A stretch of DNA of 64,000 bases from Agrypnia vestita (lineage: Eukaryota; Arthropoda; Insecta; Trichoptera; Phryganeidae). Position 1 is the first letter of the stretch. Each line of letters starts with the position of its first letter. The translations under genes and the position numbers were made by a program. The notes under the pieces are model-generated. The model was not told the origin of the DNA. It ran no database searches and worked only from the letters and a program-made list of their open reading frames with translations. This document shows positions 35,898 to 46,233 of this stretch, one piece after another. The DNA lies in the NCBI GenBank assembly GCA_016648135.1, contig JADDOH010004200.1, positions 1-64,000 on the forward strand, written 5' to 3'.

Positions 35898-36465
35898 TAA
35901 TCTAATAAAGTGATTTGTGTTTTATTTTAGTTTATAAATTGTTCAGGAAATATGCAGATTATCGTAAATTCCCTTATTATCGTTTAAGTGTATAATATAC
36001 TGAATACACGCTAGTACGGAAAACTCAATTTAATAACTGAATTATTCCCTACAAAGTGGCAGGATATTGACTCAGCAAGGCAGGCTATTTTTAAACATTT
36101 AATTAGCTTCTGGGTCCCGGGCAGGCGGAGGTGCTCCCAGACAATTTATTCGTGACTTACCTCGCTTTTCCCTTCAGACAAAATAAATTATTAATATAGT
36201 ACGGAATTATCAGGTTGGTGCATGATTATCTGCAGCTTTTTAAAAACTATACAGATGTCTCGTGGTATGACATTTTGGGGTGAAAAGATAAGCGATATCA
36301 AAGTTTTACACTTTTTTTCAAATATTTCCGGTTTATTTTTTGTAAAACGTTACGGAAGTGATTCATATCGACAGTTGCGGGGATAAGCGACATCAAAGTT
36401 TGTATTTTTTTTAAATATTTTCTATAAAACGCTGGACCCTCACTACAGTAACTTACATGTGGTGT

Positions 36466-36685
36466 ATAAAAGCAATGGAGGCAATATACAAAAAATGTTT
36501 TGAATGTAGTCACCGAGGATTACTAATTTAGATGGTACTGAATTCTAGGTTTTATGTATTTATCCCTTCCGAAACCATGTTTCTTATAAATTTAAAGGTT
36601 GTATTTACTATAATATCTCGAACTCAGTACATTCTAAATTAGTAATCCTCGATGACTGTATTTAATACATTTTCGATATTGAATA
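36466..36685. mobile_element. Foldback repeat, family D
   Basis: The halves share TGTAGTCACCGAGGATTACT/AGTAATCCTCGATGACTGTA and GGTACTGAATTC / GAACTCAGTACA in inverted order around a centre near 36580. Ends are TATAAAAGCAATGGAGGCAA-like. Confidence 0.7.
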
Positions 36686-37143
36686 TATCTCTCATATGGA
36701 ATATTAAAAGTTTAGGTAATCGCTTTGATATAAGTGAGAAAAATTATTAAAATCTTGAAGAAATTTGAAAAATATTTTTTTTTAGGTTTTTGTCGTTTTA
36801 TTTGAATTCTATTATAGAAAATAAATTTTTAATAATCCATATAAGTTACTGCAGTGATACTCCAACATTTTACAGAGAATAAGTCAGAAATATTGAAAAA
36901 AATGCAAATTTCGCAAAATGCTAAAATAACTACGAAGTATATTCAGAAACACATTCTTATTGTGAAGTTGCAATTTTTTCAGAACAAAGTTACTGTGAAA
37001 TTTAAAACCAAATTACCTAGTACAAAGTAAATTGTGCCTACCGTACCAGAAAAAGTGGATTACTTAAAAATGTATAATATATGTTAATCAATTAATAAAT
37101 GAGACTTACAGATAAGGTCGATATATTCACGGAAATGTACAAG

Positions 37144-37218
37144 GCCGCTATAGCGTAATTGGATAACGCGCCTGCCCCGGATAGGAGAAGATCCGTGGTT
37201 CGAATCCCGGTAGCAGCC
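37144..37218 (+). tRNA. tRNA-Arg-like gene, possibly a pseudogene (CCG)
   Basis: tRNA-like unit with a good D-arm (GCGT...ACGC around AATTGGATA), a B-box core GGTTCGAATCC and a T6 terminator a few bases downstream. The acceptor pairs 6 of 7. The anticodon loop reads CCCCGGA, giving CCG (Arg), but position 33 is C rather than the near-universal U. The T stem pairs only 3 of 5, and the variable region is a little long. It is either an unusual Arg-CCG tRNA or, more likely, a decaying copy. Confidence 0.55.
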
Positions 37219-37224
37219 AAATAT

Positions 37225-38270
37225 TTTTTCGTGGATTTGATTTTTCTGTATGTCTTTCTAATCGATTAATTAATTTGGTTTTAACCACGAAGATTTTGCC
37301 AACGGGAGATAGATTTGTCTATTTTTTTTGGTTATTTTTCTAAATTCAGGCTGTGTATTACGCGCTAGGATGGTCTGTAATGAACAGAGCGTAATCGCTC
37401 TCGCTCGCGGCTCGTCACAATACGCTGACGGCTCTCGTCCGGAGTTTATCGGCTCAACCCACACAACGGGTGTAATGGAGTTAACCGGTGCGCGGCGGCG
37501 CCCTTATTTGCGCCCGCAGTTTGCCCTGCGCGGCTTCCTGTGTACCCTGTACCCACACTGTGTACTGTACACACCATTGATTACAAGTTTATTGCTTCCT
37601 CTTCATAAGCACGATGCTACGCCAACCTTTGCTACTGTAACATTTTTACCCGACCGCGCGACTCAAAGGAAGCCATGTTCATTAGCCTATGTATGTATGT
37701 TTGTTCCTTTGAGACGCTCTAGAGACCAAAAACGTGGGCCGATTTTGCTGATTCTTACGTCAATCGATTTGTCTTAATTTTTCAAGTGCCACTAAATACA
37801 TGCCAGTAATCAAAATTGAATATGGCGACAACCAGACGCCATATTGTGAAAAAAAAATGTAGACCGGCTCAAATCTTCCCAATAACATGTCCCGAATGAA
37901 AGTCGCTATGTTCCGCATTAGAATTTATTATATGTTTATGTGTGTATCGATCACGAAACCATTTCAATTGTGTGGTTATTCAATATTACTTAACAGAATT
38001 TAAGACTACTGGAATTGTTTTTTCTATTCAGTTTTTATTTAAAGTTCACTTTTTAGGCAGTCGTTTTTTTAAATTTATTTAATTTTATTTAATTGATTTA
38101 TTTAACATTCTTTAGGTCTTTTACGTACAATATAGATAGGGTATTACAATATTAAGCAATAACATAAGCCACAGTGGGTATTTGTAGTAGGTATTATGTG
38201 AAGGCTCAGAATATTTTGAGTATGTTAAAAATTTTAAAAACACAATACAATTAATCCCCCTGGGGATTAA
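37225..38270. other. No convincing gene; GC-rich stretch 37370-37700
   Basis: A 149-codon open frame (37328-37777) crosses a GC-rich region, but shows no domain and no codon bias that I can see. It may be old repeat or regulatory DNA next to the Arg-like tRNA. Confidence 0.4.
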
Positions 38271-38675
38271 TCAAAATATATTACAGATCTCATAGAAACG
38301 AAGCTATTTGTGTGGGAAAGTAGGTATGAAAGTCTTTTTGAGTCTTCATAGGGCTTGCGACCTATCGTACGGCTGGCTTAAGCGATCACTTTACACAATG
38401 TAACGTTCACCAATTCCACCTATGATAGACTTCCACGTTTATCAGATTTTTGTATTTTTTATTGGAGTTTTTAAAGCAACATTCCTTATAATATTTGTAT
38501 ATGACATTCTTCCGAATTATTAACATTCCACTAAAATACGCCTGAAAATTATTTCAATTTTTTAACTCCTTTTTATAGGTCGCAAGCCCTATGAACACCC
38601 AAAAAGACTTCCACACCAACTTTCCCATATAAAAAATAGCTTAGTCTCTATGAGACATCTATAATATATCTTTTT
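38270..38675. mobile_element. Foldback repeat, family E
   Basis: CAGATCTCATAGAAACGAAG, GGAAAGT.GGTATGAAAGTCTTTTTGAGT and CATAGGGCTTGCGACCTAT recur inverted at 38570-38670. The centre (ACACAATGTAACGTTCACCA) also matches 24555-24580, part of a diverged copy at about 24465-24700. Confidence 0.7.
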
Positions 38676-38682
38676 TAATGAA

Positions 38683-38683
38683 T

Positions 38684-38729
<46 letters not shown>

Positions 38730-38762
38730 ATATATATATATTATTATATATATATATAGATA
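38683..38762. repeat. (TA)n microsatellite
   Basis: About 75 bp of almost pure TA/ATT repeats, directly against the 5' edge of the Helitron-like element. Confidence 0.95.
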
Positions 38763-38763
38763 G

Positions 38764-39267
38764 TATATATATAAAAAGAAACCCGTGTTTCCCTATCCGC
38801 CAAGTTTTCTCCACAACCAGCCACAATCACCCTCTGGTGGTTATGGTGGTGGATAGCCCTTGGTGTCATATCGAAAATATGTGAGTTTGGTGGGGGTGGC
38901 TGTGCGTGGGTGGGAGTAGATGACAAAAATGTGCTTTCTAGCACATTGTTTTGTTATGAGAAGGCCGCAAATGCTTCAGATTGTTTCAAAATAGGCGCGC
39001 CGACTGTGTCGGTGAGTCTAGAAGGCTCCGTAAAAACCTGCTCTAGAAAGTTCTGGAAGGAGAAGATTCTAGAAAATTCCCGAAAGTTCTATAAGGTTCT
39101 AAACTGAGTGGCGGAATGTGTCGGTGTGTCTAGAAGGTTCCTGTACATTCGATAAATTTCTTGAAAGTTCTGGAAGGAAAATGTTCTAGAAGGTTCGCGA
39201 AAGTTCTATGACGATCCAAACAGTGTACTAAAAATCTACGCGTGCGAAGCCGCGCCGGCACAGCTAG
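38764..39267 (+). mobile_element. Helitron-like non-autonomous element carrying heat-shock-element arrays
   Basis: The 3' end shows a small GC hairpin (GCCG CGC CGGC at 39249-39259) a few bases before the terminal CTAG at 39267, followed by T: a Helitron 3' signature. The region before the hairpin (CTACGCGTGCGAAGCCGCGC) is like lepidopteran and dipteran Helitron ends. The 5' end is likely near TATATATATAAAAA at 38764, next to a long AT run that blurs it. No Rep/helicase is present. Two roughly 105-bp repeats (39007-39104 and 39120-39222) hold phased GAA/TTC pentamers. Confidence 0.75.
39046..39206. promoter_or_regulatory. Predicted heat-shock elements (three phased nGAAn/nTTCn arrays)
   Basis: Alternating GAA and TTC triplets at exact 5-bp steps: GAA/TTC at 39062, 39067, 39072, 39077, 39082, 39087 (six units), preceded by three units at 39046-39058; TTC/GAA at 39158, 39163, 39168, 39173 (four); TTC/GAA at 39184, 39189, 39194, 39199, 39204 (five). 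Three phased units are the accepted minimum for trimeric HSF binding. The binding itself is a prediction. Confidence 0.7.
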
Positions 39268-39429
39268 TTATTGTGTATTACACAAGAACACTTCTTAAAC
39301 GGCTAGTCATCATTAGTTTTATTGTTGTAATTCCAGCCTAATTCCAGACTAATTACGGACAGACAGACATTCGAAATAAGGATAGTTGATTATAGATTTA
39401 TTACTGTTGTATCCATTATTATTATTTTT

Positions 39430-39600
39430 TTATTAGAGATGCGTATAAATATTTAATATAGTGTCGAATAAATATTCTTACTATTTTCAAACTAAGCTCA
39501 TGCCTGTGATATGAAAAATAGGACGTGCTGATGTTAAATGAGGCTCCAATCCGCGACCACTTGATTACTAGGCTTGACCGCTAGATCAATAAACATTTCG
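39430..39600 (-). mobile_element. SINE, same family, diverged copy
   Basis: On the minus strand it runs from a tRNA-like head (GATCTAGCGGTCAAGCCTAG ... GTGGTCGCGGATTGG) to the body AGCTTAGTTTGAAAATAGTA and GCATCTCTAAT. It lacks a good A-rich tail. Confidence 0.75.
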
Positions 39601-39849
39601 TATTTTTGTATGAAAATATACTATACTGTATATTTTCCCAAAATAATAAATTATGCTAACAACAAGTAACCTTCACCACCACAGAACACTGTGTCCACCA
39701 TCGTTCTATGTTTTATCTTAGATTCTCGATTCATTAAATTAAACCGTGTAACTAGCACTGTCATTCGTATCAAACACACCTGTTTCCATTTTACAAAATG
39801 ATACGAAAAACCTATTGTATGTGTCTGCAGTGTCCGCACCAGATGATCC

Positions 39850-40160
39850 GTGAAAAGCAACGGGGCGTCAAACTTCCAAAGGATTCTCCAAATCGAAGAC
39901 TGAAGACTAGCCAGGTTGACAACGAGATACCCTACCAACGACATTTCTCTAGTAGCTGTCTAATGATGAATATCACGCCAACTGTACTTCAGCGGCACGG
40001 AAACCCACCCGTGACTCTGGTGTGATTCTCTCTTGATAAGCCTATTAACAATTATCCTGCTGAAAGCCTTCCCCACCTCCGACAGCAAGGCGAAACCTCG
40101 GTAATTGCCGCAATCCAGTTTGTCACCTTCGCGAAACGCATGCGGGATGCTTCTTAACTA
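39850..40160 (-). pseudogene. LINE reverse transcriptase fragment
   Basis: On the minus strand it reads IPHAFREGDKLDCGNYRGFA then LLSEVGKAFSRIIVNRL, followed after frame breaks by PESRVGFRAAEV and a decayed YSSLDSY block. These are RT fingers and palm motifs (the CxNYRxxxLLSxxGKxFxRIxxNRL block and the PESQxGFRxG block) of non-LTR elements. The region with YxDD is not recognisable. Confidence 0.8.
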
Positions 40161-40814
40161 TCCTACGTGAGGGGCAGCAATGTCCAACTAAGGTGTTTCT
40201 GAAATAAATACAAAAAACCTATCGCTAGGTATTCAAGGTATTTCTCAGGTGTGGTGTATGAGGAGTGCGTAGTGATAGTGTGAAAGAGATGAATGCATGC
40301 GGTAGGAAGCGGGGGAAACGGGCGACGCCATTCGGGCACTGACGGTCGCACGCAGAGGATTGTTTATAAATAAAGTGATAATTACTGAACAAGATCGGGT
40401 ATTCAATTTCTTCCTTATTTCAAAGAAGACTTATCATACTCAGGAAGTGATTATACCACACACTATCACTACGCACTCCTCATACACCACATCAGGAATC
40501 CACGAAACCTACAGATCATTGGAAGTAAGTTTTAAAAAACAATTGCCACATAGTTTTCCTTTTATATACGTGTATAAATAAATATTTAACCTTGAATATG
40601 TTGTGTTTGCCATCAAATAGTGGACATTGCTGCTTTTGCTTTTTACATAATTGAATAATCGAAAATCGACATAAACTCTCTCTCCTTAGATGACGGTATT
40701 TATAAAGAGATGTGCATAATTTTTGGGGAGTAAAAGAAAATTCTCGAGTTTTCACTTTTTTTCAAAACGTTTCGAATCCTATTCATGATGGATGATGCAT
40801 TAATCATTCATTGA

Positions 40815-40900
40815 CACTAAACCCGACGATAATCCTGCAATGGTATCCGTAATCAATGGCCAGAGCGTACATACACGGCAGATTAGCCCGAAACAGTCTA
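40815..40900 (+). repeat. Degenerate copy of the family 4 terminal unit
   Basis: CCTGCAATGGTATCCG, then GGCCAGAGCGTACATACACG and GCAGATTAGCCC, follow the order of 20390-20455 with many substitutions; the GAAAC core is gone. Confidence 0.65.
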
Positions 40901-41179
40901 ACCAGAAAATATAATTTTGATCATTTTAATTTACACTAAATTAAACTTTTCAATACACATATGTTATTTAGTTACTTCTAAAGTTTTGCGAAGAGCAGTA
41001 CCCCTCGTAAGTGTAATTAATAACTAGCCTAGTCATAGAATTTTCGATACCCTATTCGTGTATTTTTAGTCGTTAGAGAGAACAAGCTTAGGATTGGAGA
41101 AGTGTTGTGGAATGTTTCCAAATGGTTAATTATTTATCCTTTATGTGGAGTATGGAGTAGTATTCATTTACGACAATGG

Positions 41180-41468
41180 AAAGAATGGTTGGTATCAATT
41201 ATATGTTTGGCGATTTATGAAAAGTTATTATGAGCTTAAGTACTCTCTTATGGTAGAGAAAGCACAAAAGAAGTTGCTAAGATATCTATACAGGAGAGCA
41301 ACGGGCATTATTCTTTGCTTTACCCAACCGAGTTTCTCCAGGGTATGCTTGGCTACAATAGTTTAGAGACCAGACGGAATGTGCATTTGATTACGCATTT
41401 TTATCGATTTTTGCGCGGAATGATCGATAGTTCTGAAATGATGCAGAGCGATAATCCTCTGACCCATA
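41180..41468 (+). pseudogene. CR1/Jockey-like LINE ORF2 C-terminus
   Basis: Plus strand: VEKAQKKLLRYLYRRATG, then in another frame LYPTEFLQGMLGYNSLETRR and NVHLITHFYRFLRGMIDS. This VQ.KFLRYL...LGxxSLExRRxxxxxxFxxxLxxG order is the tail of CR1/Jockey reverse transcriptases. It has several stops and a frameshift. Confidence 0.8.
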
Positions 41469-41469
41469 A

Positions 41470-41735
41470 TAATTAACACCTCGAACCCCCCCCTCCCCTC
41501 ACCTACCCCCTCACCCATCCCTTCACCGTAACATATTTGCTTGATTCAACCTTTAAAGATCGTTAGTACACAATAATCCTGAAGAAGAGAACATTGTTCT
41601 TGAAACATGTAGATTTTAAATCTAATAAAGTGGTGAAAACAAAGTAATTTGTGTTTTATTTTAATAATAATGTCACCACAAAGTTCAAGCCTTCATACAG
41701 AAGAAGAAAAAATATTCTTCGAACAGTTATGCTGA
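41470..41735 (+). mobile_element. Penelope-like terminal unit, family 1, single arm
   Basis: Right-arm type unit: a C-rich stretch (CCCCCCCTCCCCTCACC), TTCACCGTAACA, the hammerhead-like hairpin, TCTAATAAAGTGGTGAAAAC, TTTGTGTTTTATTTTAATAA and the tail ending AATATTCTTCGAACAGTT. No inverted partner is nearby. It directly follows a LINE fragment. Confidence 0.75.
41572..41618 (+). ncRNA. Hammerhead-ribozyme-like motif, family 1, intact core
   Basis: Of the family 1 copies, this one keeps CTGAAGA (41579-41585) and GAAA (41602-41605). Helix I AATAATC pairs with GATT plus further weak pairs; helix II is GAGAAC/GTTCTT (last pair G-U); helix III is ACATGT, with cleavage expected after A41611. Confidence 0.65.
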
Positions 41736-42829
41736 ACTAAACTTTGGACATTGGTCTGCTCCATGTCTATGAGAGGATTTTCCGAAGCGGTATTCTCCCA
41801 CACCTATTATAGGAATCATTTTACATAATTATGTTTAATGTATACAATTTACGAATTAAATTTATGTTTTTAACGTAAGTATATGTAATGTACAAAACAT
41901 AAATTGAATCAAAAAATCTTTTAGGCCACGGCAATGTTCTTTTATTCTTGTGTGTATGAATATACGTGTAATATAGTATTACTAAGTTTAGTTGAGTGTA
42001 AAATAAAATAATCATATTGCACCACTAAATAACTGCCATACCATCAATAATATTCATTTGATCACTTTAAATCACTAGGTAAATATTTACTATGGAATTA
42101 TTTCTCAGAAATGAAGGTTGTGCACAGCTCATTTGAAAGTATGAAGTGCGCGCCCCTGGCGCACCTATTCAGCGGCCGTCCGGGTCAGGCGATGCACTCG
42201 GGAAACTTCAGTTTTTCATTAAAACTTTACCCTTTTCGCAGTCTGAAACTTCTCAATAGCCTGAATTTATAGACATTATTTTCCAACAATGGCCCTACGT
42301 GGCGTTTATACCGTAAAACTTGAAGTTAGGGAAAGTGAAACGTTTAAAATAGACTCCGTTTTTGTAATATGCAGGGCGTACGGATTATTTCAGTTATTAG
42401 TTTCGGCAATAGACAACAGAGTTGCTTGTTTAGTCTAAAAATTAATTAAACCGATTATGTAAAATCAATGAATGATTATTGTATTTGCCATCAGGAATAT
42501 GTTTTTTTGCCAAATTTCAGACCGCCTGTTGGTCAGGAAGTGGTAAAATATTGATTCCAAGATTCTTAATAAAATCATACAAGTGAAACTTAATAAAAGC
42601 ATGTAAAACATGTAAATCAAAAGAGAATTTGATGACATGCTTGTATACGCTTTCTTTGTAGGTATACATTCGTAATCGATTTTTAATATCAACCGTGCAG
42701 TATACAAATATTAATCACATTATGCATCAACATTTTTCGAATCCGTGGCATGATTATGTTAAACTTTTTTTTTGTGTAACCTTTTTTTTTCTAAACATAA
42801 TTTATCCTGAGAAGACCTTCACCTATACT

Positions 42830-42935
42830 AGGTAGGTAAAGTTTGTAACTTTGGATGTAGGGGGTAATCTCCAAAACTACTCATCCCATTTCAAAAATTC
42901 TTTTACCAAAATTTAGAATGGATTCGAATTCGAAT
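42830..42935 (+). repeat. RTE-type LINE/SINE 3' region
   Basis: The phrase GGGGGTAATCTCCAAAACTA followed by CCCATTTCAAAAATTCTTTT resembles the 3' region shared by insect RTE LINEs and their SINEs. No coding remains. Confidence 0.5.
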
Positions 42936-43174
42936 CATCGACGACGTCGATTCGAAGAAATTTATCTCTTATTTTAGCTCATCATAAATCAATAGATACA
43001 TTTTTGTACCACTTCAAAAATAAATTACATTACATTACATACATACATACATACAAAAATACATTAAAGTGTTTAAATTTTTTTAATTATATTTATCATA
43101 TCCCTTTACATCACATGATTGTATTGATATACTTACATTTTTAAGCAATATGTAAATATTAATAATCGCGATCA

Positions 43175-43235
43175 CGCTCCAGAAATATAACTTCTACCAC
43201 GCGTGCATGAGTAGGTACACGGTCCTCGATTTTTT
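43175..43235 (+). repeat. Dispersed repeat shared with 52975-53040
   Basis: ATAACTTCTACCACGCGTGC then ATGAGTAGGTAC recurs at 52977 as ATAACTTCTACCGCGCGTAC then ATGAGTAGGTAC. Confidence 0.7.
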
Positions 43236-44170
43236 TTCAAAATATATGCTTATACTTAATTAACGTAAAAGTTATGCTTCTACTATATTCTTCCACTCAC
43301 TGCACGCTCCTGCTCGTCGTCAAAGAAACGGTTATGGACGGTGCCTCCCACGCATGCATTAATATTTACGAACTAGAGTTCGCAGAGCGAAAAAACTGCC
43401 TCAGCCCAACACACGCCAAACGGCCGTACAAGTACAAGTATAAACACGTGCCCCGCCGCGCCAATTCTGGAGCTCAAGAACACACCAAGGTATAACACGC
43501 TAGCAGCGTTAGGTTAGGTATTTTAAGAATTTTTGGCACACCAATCCATAAGGTCCGCCATCACTGTTCTAAAGTGAAATTACCGAAATTTCAAATTTGG
43601 CGGCACCGCTAAGGGGAGTTCGTGTCTCTGCCACTTGTCGGCGTGCGTGTTTACAGTGGTCACGTAGGTCTTTTTTAACAAGTGTGTGTGATCTTCAATG
43701 CAGCTATATTTTATATTTCTAATTTCTAAGCGATTAATTTAAACCCACTTTAAACCCCAGCACTGCATGATACCGGATCTCAAGCGCAAGAATAGTAGTA
43801 TATATAAGTAATAGTAATGCTGGATGCCTAGGCATCTTATTCGAAATTGAACGGAATAAAAATAAATAATGTATTACCTATATCAACTTATCTACCCGAC
43901 TTCTGATGGCGATAGTGATTGGGTTTTAATTCAGGAACTCCGTCAAGCTCTTTTGAACGATATATGCATCCTAACGAAACATTAACGGGGCGAAAAATAT
44001 ATTTCCATTTAGGGACGATAGATTAATATAGAAACAGCTCCCTGCTTACACTTTATGCAAAAAGAAAACACCTACCTGTACAAAAAAATACCTGAATAAC
44101 CTAACTAGGTAGGTATTGCATATAAAAACATCTGCAAATTCCTGCTCTCTCGAGTATAATGAAACGTGCG

Positions 44171-44196
44171 CCAGATGTCACTGGTGACATCTGGTA
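44171..44196. repeat. Perfect palindrome CCAGATGTCAC/GTGACATCTGG
   Basis: Arms of 11 bp around TG. The GTCAC/GTGAC core is a possible bZIP or nuclear-receptor half-site pair, but nothing else nearby supports regulation. Confidence 0.8.
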
Positions 44197-44608
44197 AAAC
44201 ATTAATTATGATGACAAAACCAACAAAGCAATTAGGTAGGTATATACCTATGCGCAAAAAGTGCACGCTATTTATTTAATAGTTTTAATGAAGGCACTTA
44301 CGGAAGACGGATAAGAAGAAGAAAATAGTGATAAGAAAAATATATATTATTATGTAGGTATTACCATCTCTGAGTTGCGAACCGCTTTGTCCCGGAGCGA
44401 CCTCTGTGAATCCATGTAAGTAGATAACAGTAGATCGGGTTGAATTCAAATTAGTGCTGCTCGATAATTTTTTGTATGGAAATAATTGTTCGGCTTCGAC
44501 GGGATTATTCCTAAAAGCACAAGAAATATATTTTTTAGTAAATATTAAATTATTCTGTAATCTTTTCTATATTACTATGTTATCAGTAAAATCAGCGGGA
44601 CTTTTAAG

Positions 44609-44679
44609 GCATCGGTGGTTCAGTGGTAGAATGCTCGCCTGCCACGCGGGCGGCCCGGGTTCGATTCCCGGCCGATGCA
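44609..44679 (+). tRNA. tRNA-Gly (GCC)
   Basis: A 71-nt cloverleaf. The acceptor stem GCATCGG pairs with CCGATGC (7/7). A-box like TGGTTCAGTGGTAGAATG is present. The anticodon loop CTGCCAC gives GCC, and the T-arm CGGGTTCGATTCCCG pairs fully. It is followed at once by a run of eight T, the normal polymerase III terminator. It should be functional and decodes GGC/GGU glycine codons. Confidence 0.97.
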
Positions 44680-45319
44680 GAATTTTTTTTATCTGACTCG
44701 TACAGTTGCCGGCAAATTACTTGAAATTTTTTGGCATGGTGGGGGAATGCGCAGAAGACAAAATTTGGGTCTCGTTGGTGGAATGGTACACGCGCAAACT
44801 TCCTCCCACTAAACCGAAAAATTTCAAGATGTTTGCCGGCTACTGTACATTCTAAACTTACTAGGAACATGAAAATATTTTTAAATTTAAATTTTATTGT
44901 CAGATGGATGTTACCTGGTGTAAAGCAAGAATCTTATATCCTTTTCGTCATCAATAGGGCAACATTTAAAACAATTTCCCTTTGGCAATATGTTGATTTT
45001 GATTGGAGCGTAAACTGAAAAAAAAATAAACGAGGATTAATTAAACAAATAAAAATATTTATATTTTTCTACAAATTTCCGTGCCGATAAATCGACATTT
45101 TTATTGGACACAAGACTATTTGCACGCTTAATACATACATATTCATAAATAATCATAAGCATAATTAGACAGTTTGTAGAAAACCTCTCAGCCACTAACA
45201 ATCTCACTAGGATATAAAGAAATATAAAATATTTTCAAAGGAAGCAAATACTTGGTGGTGATACATTATAATTAAATAAATAATAATAACTTTGTTATAC
45301 ACCACTTATATTTATTAGG

Positions 45320-45362
45320 AATCCAACCGGGTTTCGCTACTACCGTAGCTTCTTCAGGGATC
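45320..45362 (-). ncRNA. Hammerhead-ribozyme-like motif, Penelope family 2 (left arm)
   Basis: Exact reverse-complement copy of the motif at 45751-45793, with the same intact core and helices, read on the minus strand. Confidence 0.75.
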
Positions 45363-45750
45363 TTAACTGTCTAAACATACAAAAGTTATGCGCTTATATA
45401 CTAGTGTGAAAGGTGGAAGGACGGAGTGCCAATAGTGGGGGTAGGGGGTGGGATTATACAGGGAATATTATTATTAAGAGGGAACATATTTAAGAGTTTA
45501 AAAAACGGAATAGGAAATAGATTAGATAAGATAATTTAGAGGCATTAGAGATAAGAAAAGCCATTAATTTAAATCATAAAATAATTAATAATCAAATAAA
45601 TTTGTCTTATAGTCCACTCTTAAATATGTTCCCTCTTAATAATAATATTCCCTGTATAATCCCACCCCCTACCCCCACTATTGGCACTCCGTCCTTCCAC
45701 CTTTCACACTAGTATATAAGCGCATAACTTTTGTATGTTTAGACAGTTAA

Positions 45751-45793
45751 GATCCCTGAAGAAGCTACGGTAGTAGCGAAACCCGGTTGGATT
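45751..45793 (+). ncRNA. Hammerhead-ribozyme-like motif, Penelope family 2 (right arm)
   Basis: Helix I GATCC (45751-45755) pairs with GGATT (45789-45793), 5 bp including one G-U. CTGAAGA follows, then one extra A, helix II GCTAC/GTAGC closed by a GGTA tetraloop, GAAA (45778-45781), and the short helix III ACCCGGT. The expected cleavage is after T45788. All conserved core bases are present. Penelope-like elements are known to carry type I hammerheads with minimal helix III. Confidence 0.75.
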
Positions 45794-46188
45794 CCTAATA
45801 AATATAAGTGGTGTATAACAAAGTTATTATTATTTATTTAAATATAAAATACCTGTTCTAAGGTGTGAATAAATGAACGTAACTACTAATTACTTGGTAC
45901 AAAATCATCAAAGAATTTCCGTTAAAATTTATTTTTACACCGAATTTATGTAAACTGCTTTGTACAAAAAAGTATTTCGCATTGCGCGAAACAAAACATT
46001 TGTACAAAAACAAAATTATCGTAAACATTTTTAAATTTGTACACATATTTTCTTTTATTTAAGCTAAGCTGCAAGATGTGAGAAGGAAATGTCGAATATT
46101 TCTGGTACAGGTCTCTTTTGAAGAGAACATGTTCTATTTTTCTCTAACGTCTTTGACAGATGTTAGATTTGGTTTTTTAAAAATTGAC

Positions 46189-46233
46189 TGTAATATCGAT
46201 TCAAAATGCCCAGCATTTTGAATCGATATTACA
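46189..46233. repeat. Perfect 21-bp palindrome with 3-nt loop
   Basis: TGTAATATCGATTCAAAATG then C, loop CCA, and the exact complement. It contains the ATCGAT core on both sides. It is not a recognised transposon end and lies about 260 bp before the mariner element. Confidence 0.9.

Larger units (their letters stand above)
35522..35932 (+). mobile_element. Penelope-like element, family 1, second inverted pair
   Basis: Inverted arms lie on either side of a G-rich centre at 35740-35770. The left arm (to about 35730) includes the family tail ATATTTTTTCTTCTTCTG and the TCTAATAAAG and GAGAACATTGTTCTC motifs in reverse; the right arm is 35795-35932. The centre retains only a short decayed coding tail. 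It is the same family as 28.0 and 41.5 kb. Confidence 0.8.
42620..44600. other. No gene seen
   Basis: Contains the RTE-like tail, a (CATA)n run, a shared repeat at 43175, a palindrome at 44171, and otherwise nothing that I can name. Confidence 0.5.
45272..45841 (+). mobile_element. Penelope-like element with perfect 225-bp inverted arms
   Basis: By eye, arm 45272-45496 is the exact reverse complement of 45617-45841. The 120-bp middle plus the start of the right arm encode on the plus strand a C-terminal tail of the Penelope protein (NHKIINNQINLSYSPLLNMF...). Each arm contains a complete hammerhead-like core. The identical arms suggest a recent insertion or a repair-maintained palindrome. Confidence 0.85.

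Noticed and set aside
37328..37777. 149-codon open frame
   Set aside because: No recognisable domain, mixed composition, no splice context; it overlaps an opposite-strand open frame in a GC-rich stretch.
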